Assembly: GCF_004342905.1 (NCBI RefSeq)
Contig: NZ_SMAN01000006.1
Location: 35,045 to 99,044, forward strand
Origin: Melghiribacillus thermohalophilus
Lineage (GTDB): Bacteria; Bacillota; Bacilli; Bacillales; Alkalibacillaceae
Direction: 5' to 3'
Length of the DNA stretch: 64,000 nucleotides
Both the position numbers and the translations under genes were made by a program. Below the pieces are notes generated by a model. The model saw nothing but the letters and a program-made list of their open reading frames with translations, was not told the DNA's origin and made no database searches. Below, in pieces: positions 41,768 through 50,330 of this stretch. Each line of letters opens with the position of its first letter. Position 1 is the first letter of the stretch.

Positions 41768-42632
41768 CCAGGTGTTAAATATATTAGACAGAATACCCAA
41801 AATTCCAATTGCCAATCCGGTCAGTGATTTTACGGATTGGATCGAGGAGACATTTTCCTTTTTCTTTGAACCAGTAAAAGAACATTTTGGTCCTTTTTTA
41901 GAGGATGTCAGCGGTCTTTTACAGCAAATACCGCCACTGATTGTGATGATCATAGTGGCTGTGCTGGCATTTTTCCTGACCGGCAAAAGGTTCGGGCTGG
42001 CCACTTTTTCCGTCATTGGACTCATTTTTATCTATAATCAGGAGCTGTGGCCGCAGTTAATGGATACCTTTACGCTGGTTGTGGTTTCAAGCTTTTTCGC
42101 CGTCATCATCGGTATACCAGTAGGAATTGTCATGTCAAAAAGCAATATTGTTCAAAATATGGTTACTCCTATACTGGATTTGATGCAGACGATGCCTGCT
42201 TTTGTCTATTTGATTCCAACTGCCGCTTTTTTCAGTATCGGAATGCTTCCTGGTGTATTTGCTTCCTTAATATTTGCAATGCCTCCAACAATTCGTTTAA
42301 CCAATCTGGGCATTCGCCAGGTGTCTGTGGAACTGGTGGAAGCATCAGAGGCCTTCGGAAGCACATTTTATCAGCGCCTGTTTAAAGTGGAGCTTCCTAT
42401 GGCCAAGAAAACGATCATGGCCGGAATCAACCAGACCGTTATGTTATCGCTGTCTATGGTCGTGATTGCATCAATGATTGGTGCACCGGGACTTGGTCGG
42501 GAAGTCATCCGTTCTCTTCAGCGTGCTGATGTAGGGACAGGTTTTGTAGCAGGTATGGGAATTGTAATTCTGGCAATCATTATTGATAGGTTCACACAAA
42601 ATTTAAATCGTCAAAAGGGAGAAAATGCTTAA
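41760..42632 (+). CDS. opuAB: Glycine betaine ABC transporter permease OpuAB
   Basis: 290 residues. An amphipathic N-terminal region ([19 protein letters not shown]), then about seven membrane helices. The ATPase-contacting EAA-type loop is seen as [20 protein letters not shown] near residue 200. [19 protein letters not shown] is a family hallmark. The start codon lies inside the end of opuAA (8-nt overlap), so the two are translationally coupled. It forms the membrane channel of the OpuA importer. Confidence 0.95.
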   Translation: MLDQVLNILDRIPKIPIANPVSDFTDWIEETFSFFFEPVKEHFGPFLEDVSGLLQQIPPLIVMIIVAVLAFFLTGKRFGLATFSVIGLIFIYNQELWPQLMDTFTLVVVSSFFAVIIGIPVGIVMSKSNIVQNMVTPILDLMQTMPAFVYLIPTAAFFSIGMLPGVFASLIFAMPPTIRLTNLGIRQVSVELVEASEAFGSTFYQRLFKVELPMAKKTIMAGINQTVMLSLSMVVIASMIGAPGLGREVIRSLQRADVGTGFVAGMGIVILAIIIDRFTQNLNRQKGENA

Positions 42633-42700
42633 AGGTGTTTGTAACTTTTCATTGCGAAAAGTTCACTATAAAAATTTTTAAAGGGGAGAGATTGATCGTT

Positions 42701-43624
42701 ATGTTTAAGTTTACCTTTAAACATCCAGGAATGGCAGTTATTTTATTGCTGTCACTTATTATTGCAGGCTGTGGTTCTGGTGGTGATAATGGAACCAATG
42801 AAGAAAACGGAACAGATGGAAATAATGCTGCAGAAGAGACTAAAGAAATTGAGCTGGTTTACGTAGAGTGGGATTCTGAAATTGCTTCAACCAATGTGAT
42901 TGCAGAAGTTCTTCGCCAGCAAGGATATGAAGTGAAGGTAACCCCGCTTGACAATACGTTTATGTGGCAGTCCATCGCAAATGGTGATGCAGATGCCATG
43001 GTAGCAGCCTGGCTTCCAGGAACACATGGTGACCTGTACGAGGAATACAAAGATGATTTAGTGGACCTTGGGAAAAACCTGGAAGGCGCTAAAATTGGCC
43101 TTGTCGTTCCTTCTTACATGAACATTGATTCCATCGCCGACTTGAAAGATTCAGAATATGCTGATGCGATGAATCAAAAAATCACTGGTATTGAAGAGGG
43201 TTCCGGGGTTGTAAAGGCGTCCCAGGAAGCAGTTGACGTTTATGGCCTGGATGGATGGGAAGTACAGACCTCTTCCAGCGGAGCCATGGCAACGGTTTTA
43301 GGAGAAGCAATTGAAGATGAAAAGCCGATTGTTGTAACGGGATGGACACCACACTGGCAGTTCGCGAAATATGACCTGAAATATCTCGAAGATCCAGAGG
43401 GCGTATTTGGCGGAGAAGAGTACATTGCAACCATGGTGCGCAAAGGGCTGGAAGAAGATATGCCTGAAGCCTATCAGATCCTCGATCAATTTAACTGGAC
43501 AGCTTCAGACATGGAAAGCGTGATGCTTGAAATCCAAAACGGAACATCACCTGAAGATGCAGCCAAAGCCTGGATTGAAAACAATCAAGAAAAAGTACAG
43601 GAATGGCTCGAAGGGGTTGAATAA
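42701..43624 (+). CDS. opuAC: Glycine betaine-binding lipoprotein OpuAC
   Basis: 307 residues. Lipoprotein signal ending in IIAGC (Cys24), then a short acidic Gly/Asn-rich linker. The binding domain begins IELVYVEWDSEIASTNVIAE, and WLPGTH, a VVTGWTPHWQFAKYDLKYL segment and aromatic residues supply the cage that holds trimethylammonium groups. It delivers glycine betaine to OpuAB outside the membrane. The chosen ATG lies after AAGGGGAGAG; the frame extends 22 codons further. Last gene of the operon, followed by a strong terminator. Confidence 0.95.
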   Translation: MFKFTFKHPGMAVILLLSLIIAGCGSGGDNGTNEENGTDGNNAAEETKEIELVYVEWDSEIASTNVIAEVLRQQGYEVKVTPLDNTFMWQSIANGDADAMVAAWLPGTHGDLYEEYKDDLVDLGKNLEGAKIGLVVPSYMNIDSIADLKDSEYADAMNQKITGIEEGSGVVKASQEAVDVYGLDGWEVQTSSSGAMATVLGEAIEDEKPIVVTGWTPHWQFAKYDLKYLEDPEGVFGGEEYIATMVRKGLEEDMPEAYQILDQFNWTASDMESVMLEIQNGTSPEDAAKAWIENNQEKVQEWLEGVE

Positions 43625-43625
43625 C

Positions 43626-43653
43626 AAAAAGCGGCCGAATCGGCCGCTTTTTC
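43626..43653 (+). terminator. Intrinsic terminator of opuA
   Basis: AAAAAGCGGCCGA and its complement form a near-continuous stem with a minimal loop, followed by a T run. The next 150 nt, up to yhaH, show nothing recognisable. Confidence 0.93.
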
Positions 43654-43804
43654 ATGTTTGCCTTTAGCAGACCTGTCCATTTTTCTGAACAGTCTCCCTG
43701 TAATGCAGTGTTTGACGTACAGAAGCTCTTTCTCTCCTGTTCAACAGGAAGGTAACCGCCAGCACAGGGGTCATCCAGTGAAACTTCGGATCTACCTGGT
43801 TGCT

Positions 43805-44167
43805 TTATTTTTTATTATTCATTTTTTCTTCCAGTTCTTTCAGACTTTCCTCAATTTTTTGTAAATGCTCCTGGATATTTTCCTGATGGGGTTCGATGGT
43901 TTCTTTCCAGTTTTCGACCGACTGTTTGACGTCATCCGTTAAATCCTTTAAAAGTGCTGCTCCTTCCTTTGAAGTTTTCGATAATTGTTTTGTCAATTCC
44001 ATGCTCTGCTCTTTGAGCTCAAAAAGGGTTTCCTTTAATTTTTCGCTTTGCTCCCTTGCCCTGCGGCGAAGATCCTCCCCTGATGAGGGGGCAGTAAGAA
44101 GAGCTGTAGTTGCACCAATCAGACTGCCGAATACAAATCCAATTGCCAGTGATTTTCCTTTCGCCAT
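43805..44167 (-). CDS. yhaH: YtxH-domain protein (YhaH-like)
   Basis: 120 residues. A single N-terminal membrane helix with the YtxH/GvpP-type motif (SLAIGFVFGSLIGATTALLT, then APSSGEDLRRRAREQ), followed by a long charged helix (LKDLTDDVKQSVENWKETIE). Related YtxH proteins are stress-induced; function is not known. The ATG has AAAGGAG 6-7 nt upstream; ten upstream codons are excluded. It lies between opuA and trpP on the opposite strand from opuA, as in the B. subtilis yhaH-trpP-hit order. Confidence 0.85.
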   Translation of the reverse strand: MAKGKSLAIGFVFGSLIGATTALLTAPSSGEDLRRRAREQSEKLKETLFELKEQSMELTKQLSKTSKEGAALLKDLTDDVKQSVENWKETIEPHQENIQEHLQKIEESLKELEEKMNNKK

Positions 44168-44236
44168 CTTTATTCTCCTTTCTGCTTCTATCTTCATTAT
44201 AGCGGGTATTCCATGAATTGTTTAGTATGTGAAGGC

Positions 44237-44264
44237 AAAAAAACCCCTGCGAATGCCGCAAGGG
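44237..44264 (-). terminator. Intrinsic terminator of trpP
   Basis: CCCCTGCG/CGCAAGGG (8 bp with one mismatch, 5-nt loop) is followed on the minus strand by seven T residues. Confidence 0.85.
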
Positions 44265-44305
44265 TATTTGTTATAGTATTTATGCTCAACACCGATTTCA
44301 TTCCA

Positions 44306-44827
44306 TTAAGATTGGGTCATAATGGGGCTTCTTTTTACAATCGCCTGAACGACCGGATAAACAATCACGATTAAGACGGTATTCATTGCTGTTGCAGGCA
44401 GGACGATGCCTGTAAACAGTGCAGCAAAACTGCCTTCTGCAAGACCGATTATAAAAAGCCCTACAGACAAAAACACGGCGCCGCTAGTCATCGTGCCAAC
44501 AGCTGTTAAAACCGGTGCAAGATATTGACTTTTTATTCCTTTTCTGAATAGTAAATATAAACTCAAAAATATGAAAGCAGTAACCGGTTTATCGATCATA
44601 TTTGCAATTTGTCCGCCTGGAAATCCAGTTGTCAGTGCTGAAATCAATCCGGTAACAAGGGATAAGAGCAAAACATATGGCACTTTAGGGAATAACAGGA
44701 TACCTAAAAACATCATAGACAGAAGCATATCCGGTTTCATCCCAAATAATACTGGTGGAACTACCGCATGCAGAACGGCTCCAATCCCGACAAGCAGCGA
44801 CAATACAGCTAAAATACGAATATTCAT
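44306..44827 (-). CDS. trpP: Tryptophan transporter TrpP
   Basis: 173 residues with five to six membrane helices (LAVLSLLVGIGAVLHAVV, LLLSLVTGLISALTTGFPGG). The GFPGGQIANMIDK and FGMKPDMLLSMMFLGIL segments are typical of TrpP, the tryptophan permease controlled by TRAP in B. subtilis. The region just before the ATG contains a run of (G/T)AG triplets that overlap its ribosome binding site, fitting translational repression by tryptophan-bound TRAP. Downstream of hit in the same orientation, with its own terminator. Confidence 0.92.
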   Translation of the reverse strand: MNIRILAVLSLLVGIGAVLHAVVPPVLFGMKPDMLLSMMFLGILLFPKVPYVLLLSLVTGLISALTTGFPGGQIANMIDKPVTAFIFLSLYLLFRKGIKSQYLAPVLTAVGTMTSGAVFLSVGLFIIGLAEGSFAALFTGIVLPATAMNTVLIVIVYPVVQAIVKRSPIMTQS

Positions 44828-44830
44828 TGA

Positions 44831-44858
44831 CTCATCTCTCCTCTACTGAGCTAAACTC
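44831..44858 (-). promoter_or_regulatory. Candidate TRAP binding site overlapping the trpP ribosome site
   Basis: Reading the minus strand towards the ATG, triplets occur as GAG-tt-TAG-ctcag-TAG-ag-GAG-agat-GAG, the fourth forming part of the AGGAG ribosome site. Two more (TAG, GAG) lie about 25 nt upstream (44884-44890). TRAP prefers (G/U)AG repeats spaced by 2-3 nt, so five to seven imperfectly spaced repeats are plausible but fewer than in B. subtilis. Confidence 0.55.
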
Positions 44859-44967
44859 AAACTGGATTTACTTCCCAACCGTGCTCTCTATTGCCGATTG
44901 CGGAAGTATAAACTTATTATAACAAATCTAATGATTTGTTCAAGAATTTTTCAAAAACGTTATGCCT

Positions 44968-45393
44968 TTAGTTTTTGACATGTGCTGCGATATGTGCAGC
45001 AATTTGCTGCAGGTCTTCAGGATTATAGTCGTGATTATGGGTAACCCACTTTGCGCCAAAACCATCCTGTTCATCATAACGAGGAATCAGATGGATATGT
45101 AAATGAAAAACGGTTTGACCGGCAAATTCTTCATTATTATTTAAAATGTTTATTCCACGGGGACTGTATGCTTTTCTGATGGCGTTTGCGATTTTAGGAA
45201 CCCTTGAAAATACTGCCTCAGCCACTTCAGGATCTGTTTCATAAATGTTTCTACAATGTTTCCTGGGGATGATCAGTGTATGACCTTTCGTGACCTGACT
45301 GATGTCGAGAAACGCCAATACATCTTCATCTTCGTAAACTTTAGCTGATGGAATTTCACCTTCAATGATCTTACAGAAGATACAATCGCTCAT
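44968..45393 (-). CDS. hit: HIT-family nucleotide-binding protein
   Basis: 141 residues. N-terminal CIFCKIIEGEIPSAKVYE with paired cysteines (possible zinc site with distal His), then the histidine triad HLHIHLIPR near residue 100. HIT proteins hydrolyse or transfer nucleotidyl groups from dinucleoside polyphosphates or aminoacyl/AMP adducts. The ATG follows CAGGGAGGG. Gene order hit-ecsA divergent is as in B. subtilis. A minus-strand terminator lies 63 bp upstream, so its promoter is confined to that short interval. Confidence 0.94.
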   Translation of the reverse strand: MSDCIFCKIIEGEIPSAKVYEDEDVLAFLDISQVTKGHTLIIPRKHCRNIYETDPEVAEAVFSRVPKIANAIRKAYSPRGINILNNNEEFAGQTVFHLHIHLIPRYDEQDGFGAKWVTHNHDYNPEDLQQIAAHIAAHVKN

Positions 45394-45456
45394 CTAATAC
45401 CCTCCCTGAAAAGATGTTTATTTCATTGTATATAGGAAACAACTGGATTGTAAAGG

Positions 45457-45636
45457 AAAAAAAGCAGAGTACGAAATCATTCGTACTCTGCCCGAAGGAA
45501 AACGGGAATGTCAAATTGCACTGAGATGGGGAAACGTTGAATTCATGTTTGAACCAACGCATATGCGAATGTTAACGATCCACTTATTGCATTAGAGAAC
45601 AAGCGGGGAAAAGTTGTCTTTCACAGACACCCCATT
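45457..45636 (-). ncRNA. Candidate small RNA between hit and ecsA, about 180 nt
   Basis: The downstream end is a strong minus-strand terminator: GCAGAGTACGAA (45464-45475) and its perfect complement (45480-45491), then seven T residues. No gene precedes it. About 180 nt upstream on the minus strand a perfect TTGACA box (45668-45673) is followed after 18-19 nt by GTTAAAT, a plausible promoter. No ORF with a ribosome binding site is visible. TGGGG near the predicted 5' end could pair with CCCCA near the 3' side. The rest of this 411-nt intergenic region should carry the ecsA promoter. Confidence 0.5.
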
Positions 45637-45804
45637 TCAAACATTTAACCTGCATCGGTTATTTTTTTGTCAACCTGTACCATCCCGTTTCCTTCATGAA
45701 TTATTGTGTACCCATAGAGAACGATTTATACACAAAATCTCCGTTTGTTTTTAAGAAAATAAATGTTAAAATTTAGATGATGAAAGGAGAAAGAGGGGAA
45801 TGAA

Positions 45805-46548
45805 ATGGACCAGTTATTGGAGATGAACCATGTAACAGGCGGATATACGAAAACCAATGTTCTTCATGATATATCTTTCCAGGTGAAACCGGAAGAAATT
45901 GTTGGATTAATTGGGCTAAACGGTGCAGGAAAAAGTACAACCCTTAAACATATTATCGGATTAATGCAACCAAAAAAAGGTTCCATTACCATTAATGGCA
46001 TCTCATTTGCCGATCAGCCGGATGACTATCGGAAACAGTTTACCTACATACCGGAGATGCCTGTATTGTACGAAGAGCTAACCCTTTATGAACATTTAAA
46101 GTTGACTGCCATGGCCTATGATGTTCCTGAAGAAGTTTTTGAAAAAAGGCTTGGGCCTTTATTAAAGGAATTTCGTCTGGAGAAAAAACTGAAGTGGTTT
46201 CCCGTTCATTTTTCAAAGGGGATGCGGCAGAAGGTCATGATTATGTGTGCATTTTTGGTACAGCCGCCGCTTTATATTGTGGATGAACCCTTTGTAGGGC
46301 TTGATCCGCTGGGAATCCGTTCGTATCTGGAACGAATGGAGGACATGAAACACCAGGGAGCTGGCGTTTTAATGTCGACCCATATCCTGGCTACAGCTGA
46401 ACGGTATTGTGATCGGTTAGTCATTCTTCATGAAGGCCGGGTAAGAGCAGAGGGGACTCTGGAACAATTACGGGAACAATTTTCGATGCCACGGGCGACT
46501 CTAGATGATATTTATATCCAGCTGACAAAGGAAGATGTTCATGTTTAA
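45805..46548 (+). CDS. ecsA: ABC transporter ATPase EcsA
   Basis: 247 residues. Walker A GLNGAGKST near residue 37, a signature variant HFSKGMRQKVMIM near 134, Walker B LYIVDEPFVGLDP near 154, and STHILATAERYCDRLVIL near 190. Very similar to B. subtilis EcsA, which with EcsB affects secretion, proteolytic processing by intramembrane protease RasP, sporulation and competence. ATG is 6 nt from AGAGGGG. Overlaps ecsB by 8 nt. Confidence 0.95.
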   Translation: MDQLLEMNHVTGGYTKTNVLHDISFQVKPEEIVGLIGLNGAGKSTTLKHIIGLMQPKKGSITINGISFADQPDDYRKQFTYIPEMPVLYEELTLYEHLKLTAMAYDVPEEVFEKRLGPLLKEFRLEKKLKWFPVHFSKGMRQKVMIMCAFLVQPPLYIVDEPFVGLDPLGIRSYLERMEDMKHQGAGVLMSTHILATAERYCDRLVILHEGRVRAEGTLEQLREQFSMPRATLDDIYIQLTKEDVHV

Positions 46549-47776
46549 TCCAGGCGAATTATGGAAAAAACGGCTCAATGCTCATATAAAAGAAACAAGC
46601 CGCTATTTGCGATTTATGTTTAACGATCACCTGGCCTTTGCTATGCTTTTTTTTATTGCCGTATTTGCCTATTATTATCAGCAATGGCTTCAGGATATCC
46701 CGGCCAATTTTCCAGCAGACTGGATCATGGCTATTGTCCTGGGCGCTGTGACGACATATAGTCCGGTCCGTACATTGTTACAAGAAGCCGATCTCGTATT
46801 TTTACTGCCAGTGGAGCAAAAGTTAAGAATATATTTCCGCAACAGTATGATTTACAGTTTCATTATTCAAATCTATGTTCTCGTATTCGTACTGGCGGCT
46901 TTCAGTCCACTGTATCTGGCGGTTTATACGGAGCGGGGCAGTTCTACGTTGTTCTACTTGTTTTTGCTGCTGCTGGTCTATAAGGGGTGGAATATGATTG
47001 CTTCATGGTGGATGCTGAAGCTGAGGGACTCCATGACCCGTTACATTGATCATGGGATTCGTTTTTTTCTTACAGTGATGACCATCTTTTTCTTTTTTCA
47101 GAAGGATGCCTTCTGGTATGTGAGCATGACTACCGTTATGTTTTTCGGAATATTGCTGTTCGATTATTATTTTGCCGGAAGACAAAAGATCATTTTATGG
47201 GATTTGCTCATTGAAAAAGAACAGGCAAGAATGCAGAGTTTTTACCGTCTGGCCAACCTATTTACCGATGTTCCACATGTCAGACCAAAAGTAAATAAAC
47301 GTACTTTTCTCGTTTCTGCTCTGACCAAATACATCCCCCATAAACAGGACAGTACCTTTTCTTATTTATATGGAATGACATTGATCCGAAGCAGTGATTA
47401 TATTGGCTTGTACATCCGATTGCTGCTTTTGGCCATCTTTTTTATGCTCTGGGTGGAAAATCTCTGGCTAAAATATGTCTTTGGGCTGTTATTCATGTAT
47501 ATAAGCGGATTTCAGCTTCTGACCTTGTGGCATCATCACCGGACCGTGATCTGGCTTGATTTATATCCAATTGATGAATCTATAAGACAACAGGCCCTGT
47601 TTAAAATGATTTTGAAACTCCAGTCCTTAAAAGGAATGATGTTGAGCATTGTGCTTTATTTTGCGGAAGGGATTCAGCATCTGTTGATTTTTCTTGTGCT
47701 CAGCGGGCTTTCCATTACGGTTTCATTTACTTACTGGAAAAAGAGACACATGGGTTCGTCACTGAATAATCGCTGA
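46541..47776 (+). CDS. ecsB: ABC transporter permease EcsB
   Basis: 411 residues with about eight to ten membrane helices (FAMLFFIAVFAYYYQQWL, IIQIYVLVFVLAAFSPLYL, FFLTVMTIFFFF and others) and the family start FNPGELWKKRLNAHIKETSR. The soluble middle (RLANLFTDVPHVRPKVNKRT) is conserved in EcsB. The second ATG is preferred since it stands 6 nt after AAAGGAAG, inside ecsA. Together with EcsA it forms a transporter whose substrate is unresolved, possibly peptides. Confidence 0.94.
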   Translation: MFNPGELWKKRLNAHIKETSRYLRFMFNDHLAFAMLFFIAVFAYYYQQWLQDIPANFPADWIMAIVLGAVTTYSPVRTLLQEADLVFLLPVEQKLRIYFRNSMIYSFIIQIYVLVFVLAAFSPLYLAVYTERGSSTLFYLFLLLLVYKGWNMIASWWMLKLRDSMTRYIDHGIRFFLTVMTIFFFFQKDAFWYVSMTTVMFFGILLFDYYFAGRQKIILWDLLIEKEQARMQSFYRLANLFTDVPHVRPKVNKRTFLVSALTKYIPHKQDSTFSYLYGMTLIRSSDYIGLYIRLLLLAIFFMLWVENLWLKYVFGLLFMYISGFQLLTLWHHHRTVIWLDLYPIDESIRQQALFKMILKLQSLKGMMLSIVLYFAEGIQHLLIFLVLSGLSITVSFTYWKKRHMGSSLNNR

Positions 47777-47835
47777 AACCATTCATTTTTATATAACGTA
47801 TAAAGTGTGAAATGGGAGAAAGAGGGAGCGCATTC

Positions 47836-48546
47836 ATGCCGAATTATGAACAGGAAGTTTTACGGGAAGCATTGCGGTGGGAAAAGAAGATTCAGAGAAA
47901 TTCTTCCCTGATCCAAAAAACATCAAAAAAAATTCAGACGAAAATCAATCAAAAAATCCCGGATCAAGTCCATGATGTCATTACAGAGAGTATAAGGAAA
48001 ATGATTGAATTGTCTTTGACGGGTTCTTCGTATATTTATCCTTTACACGTTGACCCGGAATGGGATTTAAAGCGACGGGAGGAGGAAATCACCAGGCGGA
48101 AGATTCAATATAGACGGACAGCAGCCATTGAAGGCGCCGGAACCGGAGCAGGGGGGATTTTGCTCGGAATGGCAGATTTTCCCATGCTGTTAAGCATCAA
48201 AATGAAATTTTTGTTTGATACAGCGCGTATATATGGATACGACGTTGATCAATATGAAGAAAAAATGTATCTACTGCATGTGTTTATGCTTGCGTTTTCC
48301 AGTGACGAGAAAAGAAAACACGTGTTCAAGACCCTGCGAAACTGGGAAAAGGAAGTGACGGTGTGGAAAGATGTGGACTGGAAAACCCTTCAGCTGGAAT
48401 ACAGAGACACGATTGACTTGATCAAAATGCTGCAGCTGATCCCGGGCTTTGGGGCAGTGGTTGGGGCCTGGGCCAACTCGAAACTGTTAAATGAACTGGC
48501 GGAGACAGCGATGAATATGTACCGCCTCCGCCTATTCGATCCCTAG
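47836..48546 (+). CDS. ecsC: EcsC-family protein
   Basis: 236 residues, soluble or peripherally membrane-bound. Conserved EcsC features include a glycine-rich stretch (AAIEGAGTGAGGILLGMADF) near residue 105 and LIPGFGAVVGAWANSKLLNE near the end. The function of EcsC is unknown. The chosen ATG is 7 nt from AGAGGGAG; the frame extends eight codons. Third gene of ecsABC; its last 4 nt overlap the convergent amidohydrolase gene. Confidence 0.92.
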   Translation: MPNYEQEVLREALRWEKKIQRNSSLIQKTSKKIQTKINQKIPDQVHDVITESIRKMIELSLTGSSYIYPLHVDPEWDLKRREEEITRRKIQYRRTAAIEGAGTGAGGILLGMADFPMLLSIKMKFLFDTARIYGYDVDQYEEKMYLLHVFMLAFSSDEKRKHVFKTLRNWEKEVTVWKDVDWKTLQLEYRDTIDLIKMLQLIPGFGAVVGAWANSKLLNELAETAMNMYRLRLFDP

Positions 48547-49724
48547 TTATGCCGGTTTCTTTCCTGATAAGTCCGATAAGCATGAAGCAGCGTTTTAGCT
48601 GCTAATGGAAGGGCACGCTCATCAAAGTCAAACTTCGGATGATGATGAGGATAAACGTGCCCTTCTTTTTGTGCACCTGTAAAATAAAAAGCGCCGGGAC
48701 GTTCCATTAAATAATAGGCGAAATCTTCTCCAGCCATGACAGGTTCGATTTCTTCCGTTTTTACGATGCCCTCCACCTGTTTGCAATCGGTTAGGATGAT
48801 ATCTGCTTCCCCGGGATGATTGATGAGAGGTGGATATCCTTTAGCGTAATGGAAATCATATTCAGCTTCATGGGGAAGACAAACACTTTGAATGATTTTT
48901 TCCATTTCTTGAATAATCAAATCCTGAAGCTCAGGCTCGAATACCCGTACTGTACCGGTAATCTTTGCCGTATCGGCAATAATGTTGAAAGCCTGGCCGG
49001 CTTCAAAGGTGCCTACGCTGACAACAGCTGTTTTCAGCGGATCGATGCGGCGGCTGACGATTTGCTGAAGCATGGTTACCAGCTGAGAACCGATGAGAAT
49101 GGCGTCTTTTGTTTCATGGGGGATGGCACCATGCCCTCCCTTACCTTGTATGGTAATCTCAAAACGGTCGGCACCAGCCATAAAGGCGCCTTTTGACGTT
49201 TGCAACACTCCCACAGGTGCATTGATCCATAAATGGGTACCAAAAACTGCATCCACTCCATCGAGGGCACCATTTTCAATCATGGGTTTTGCTCCCCCCG
49301 GAGCATATTCCTCTGCCGGCTGATGAAGGAATACGACCTTGCCCGGAAGTTCCTCCTGATAGGGAAGCATGGCTTTTGCGAGACCTAAAAGGGCAGCTGT
49401 ATGCCCATCATGACCGCAAGCATGCATGACCCCCGGGACCGTTGACTTATAAGGTACATCATTTTCCTCCTGGATGGGAAGGGCATCGAAATCAGCACGC
49501 AATGCAACGGTTTTCCCGGGCTTTCCTCCTTTAAGGGTTGCAACAATTCCGTATCCTCCGATATTCTTTTGGTACGGAATCCCCCATTCATCATATTTTT
49601 TGGCAATAAATGCAGATGTGTTCTTTTCCTGAAAAGACAATTCTGGGTGCTGGTGAAGATAGCGCCGATTTTCAACCATTTCGTCATATAAAGAATCAAT
49701 GGTCCGGTTCACGTTGTCCCACAT
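48543..49724 (-). CDS. yhaA: M20-family amidohydrolase (YhaA-like)
   Basis: 393 residues. Metal-site motifs appear in order: MHACGHDGHTA near residue 99, LHQPAEEYAPGG near 133, FGTHLW near 160 and MAGEDFAYYL near 345. A dimerisation (lid) domain lies at about 180-290 (QGKGGHGAIPHE). This is the aminoacylase / N-acetyl amino acid deacetylase group; the exact substrate cannot be read from sequence. B. subtilis yhaA also lies beside ecsC. GGAGGATGAGAA precedes the ATG. Convergent with ecsC with a 4-nt overlap. Confidence 0.9.
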   Translation of the reverse strand: MWDNVNRTIDSLYDEMVENRRYLHQHPELSFQEKNTSAFIAKKYDEWGIPYQKNIGGYGIVATLKGGKPGKTVALRADFDALPIQEENDVPYKSTVPGVMHACGHDGHTAALLGLAKAMLPYQEELPGKVVFLHQPAEEYAPGGAKPMIENGALDGVDAVFGTHLWINAPVGVLQTSKGAFMAGADRFEITIQGKGGHGAIPHETKDAILIGSQLVTMLQQIVSRRIDPLKTAVVSVGTFEAGQAFNIIADTAKITGTVRVFEPELQDLIIQEMEKIIQSVCLPHEAEYDFHYAKGYPPLINHPGEADIILTDCKQVEGIVKTEEIEPVMAGEDFAYYLMERPGAFYFTGAQKEGHVYPHHHPKFDFDERALPLAAKTLLHAYRTYQERNRHN

Positions 49725-49824
49725 TTCTCATCCTCCTTCTTCCTGTCTGGAATCATTATAACAGGTAACATGAATCGTGTCTGTATCCCTATGTATATGT
49801 TGTTTGGCCGTTATTTTAGCCATT

Positions 49825-49856
49825 AAAAAAGGGTTTACCCGATTTCAGGTAAACCC
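49825..49856 (-). terminator. Intrinsic terminator of the ferritin-like gene
   Basis: GGGTTTACC/GGTAAACCC (9 bp, 8-nt loop) is followed on the minus strand by six T residues. Confidence 0.88.
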
Positions 49857-49895
49857 CTCTGGATGATTGATCTCATCACTTTAGCCTGACAGAGG

Positions 49896-50330
49896 TTATT
49901 GAAGTCTGGGATCAGACAGGAGACGTTCCATTTCTTCTTTGTGGTGGGTTTCATCTGCAATCATATCTTCCAGTTTCACGACTAGTTCTGTTAACCCAAG
50001 TTCCTCAGCCTGTTTTTTCCGTTCCTCATACCGGCGAATCGTATCTTTTTCAGCATGGAGGGCAGCCTCCAGCATTTCTTTCACGTCATTTAACTGCTGA
50101 ACATCTTTTGGTCTCGTGGTAGGAGTTCCCCCCAGGGTTTTAATTTTTTCAGCTAGATAAAGGGCATGTGCGTTCTCATCAGCAATTTCACCTTCAAAAA
50201 ATGGTTTTAACACCTGCCGGTACAATCCGGAAACAACTGCAGCATTATACGTATACATAATGACAGCTGCGTATTCATTGGCCAGGTCTTCGTTTAGTCC
50301 ATCAACCAGTTTTTTCATGCTTTCGTCCAA
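49896..50330 (-). CDS. Ferritin-like diiron-domain protein
   Basis: 144 residues, predicted four-helix bundle. Iron-ligand pattern: NEYAAVIMYTYNAA (Glu near 19), EGEIADENAHALYLAEKI (Glu, Glu and His near 47-55) and DETHHKEEMERLL (Glu and His near 127). This matches bacterioferritin/rubrerythrin-type ferritin-like domains found as short proteins in Bacilli. The TTG start lies 5-6 nt from AAAGGGTGAT; an ATG four codons later is the alternative. Likely role is iron handling or peroxide protection; not established. Stand-alone with its own terminator. Confidence 0.85.
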   Translation of the reverse strand: MDESMKKLVDGLNEDLANEYAAVIMYTYNAAVVSGLYRQVLKPFFEGEIADENAHALYLAEKIKTLGGTPTTRPKDVQQLNDVKEMLEAALHAEKDTIRRYEERKKQAEELGLTELVVKLEDMIADETHHKEEMERLLSDPRLQ

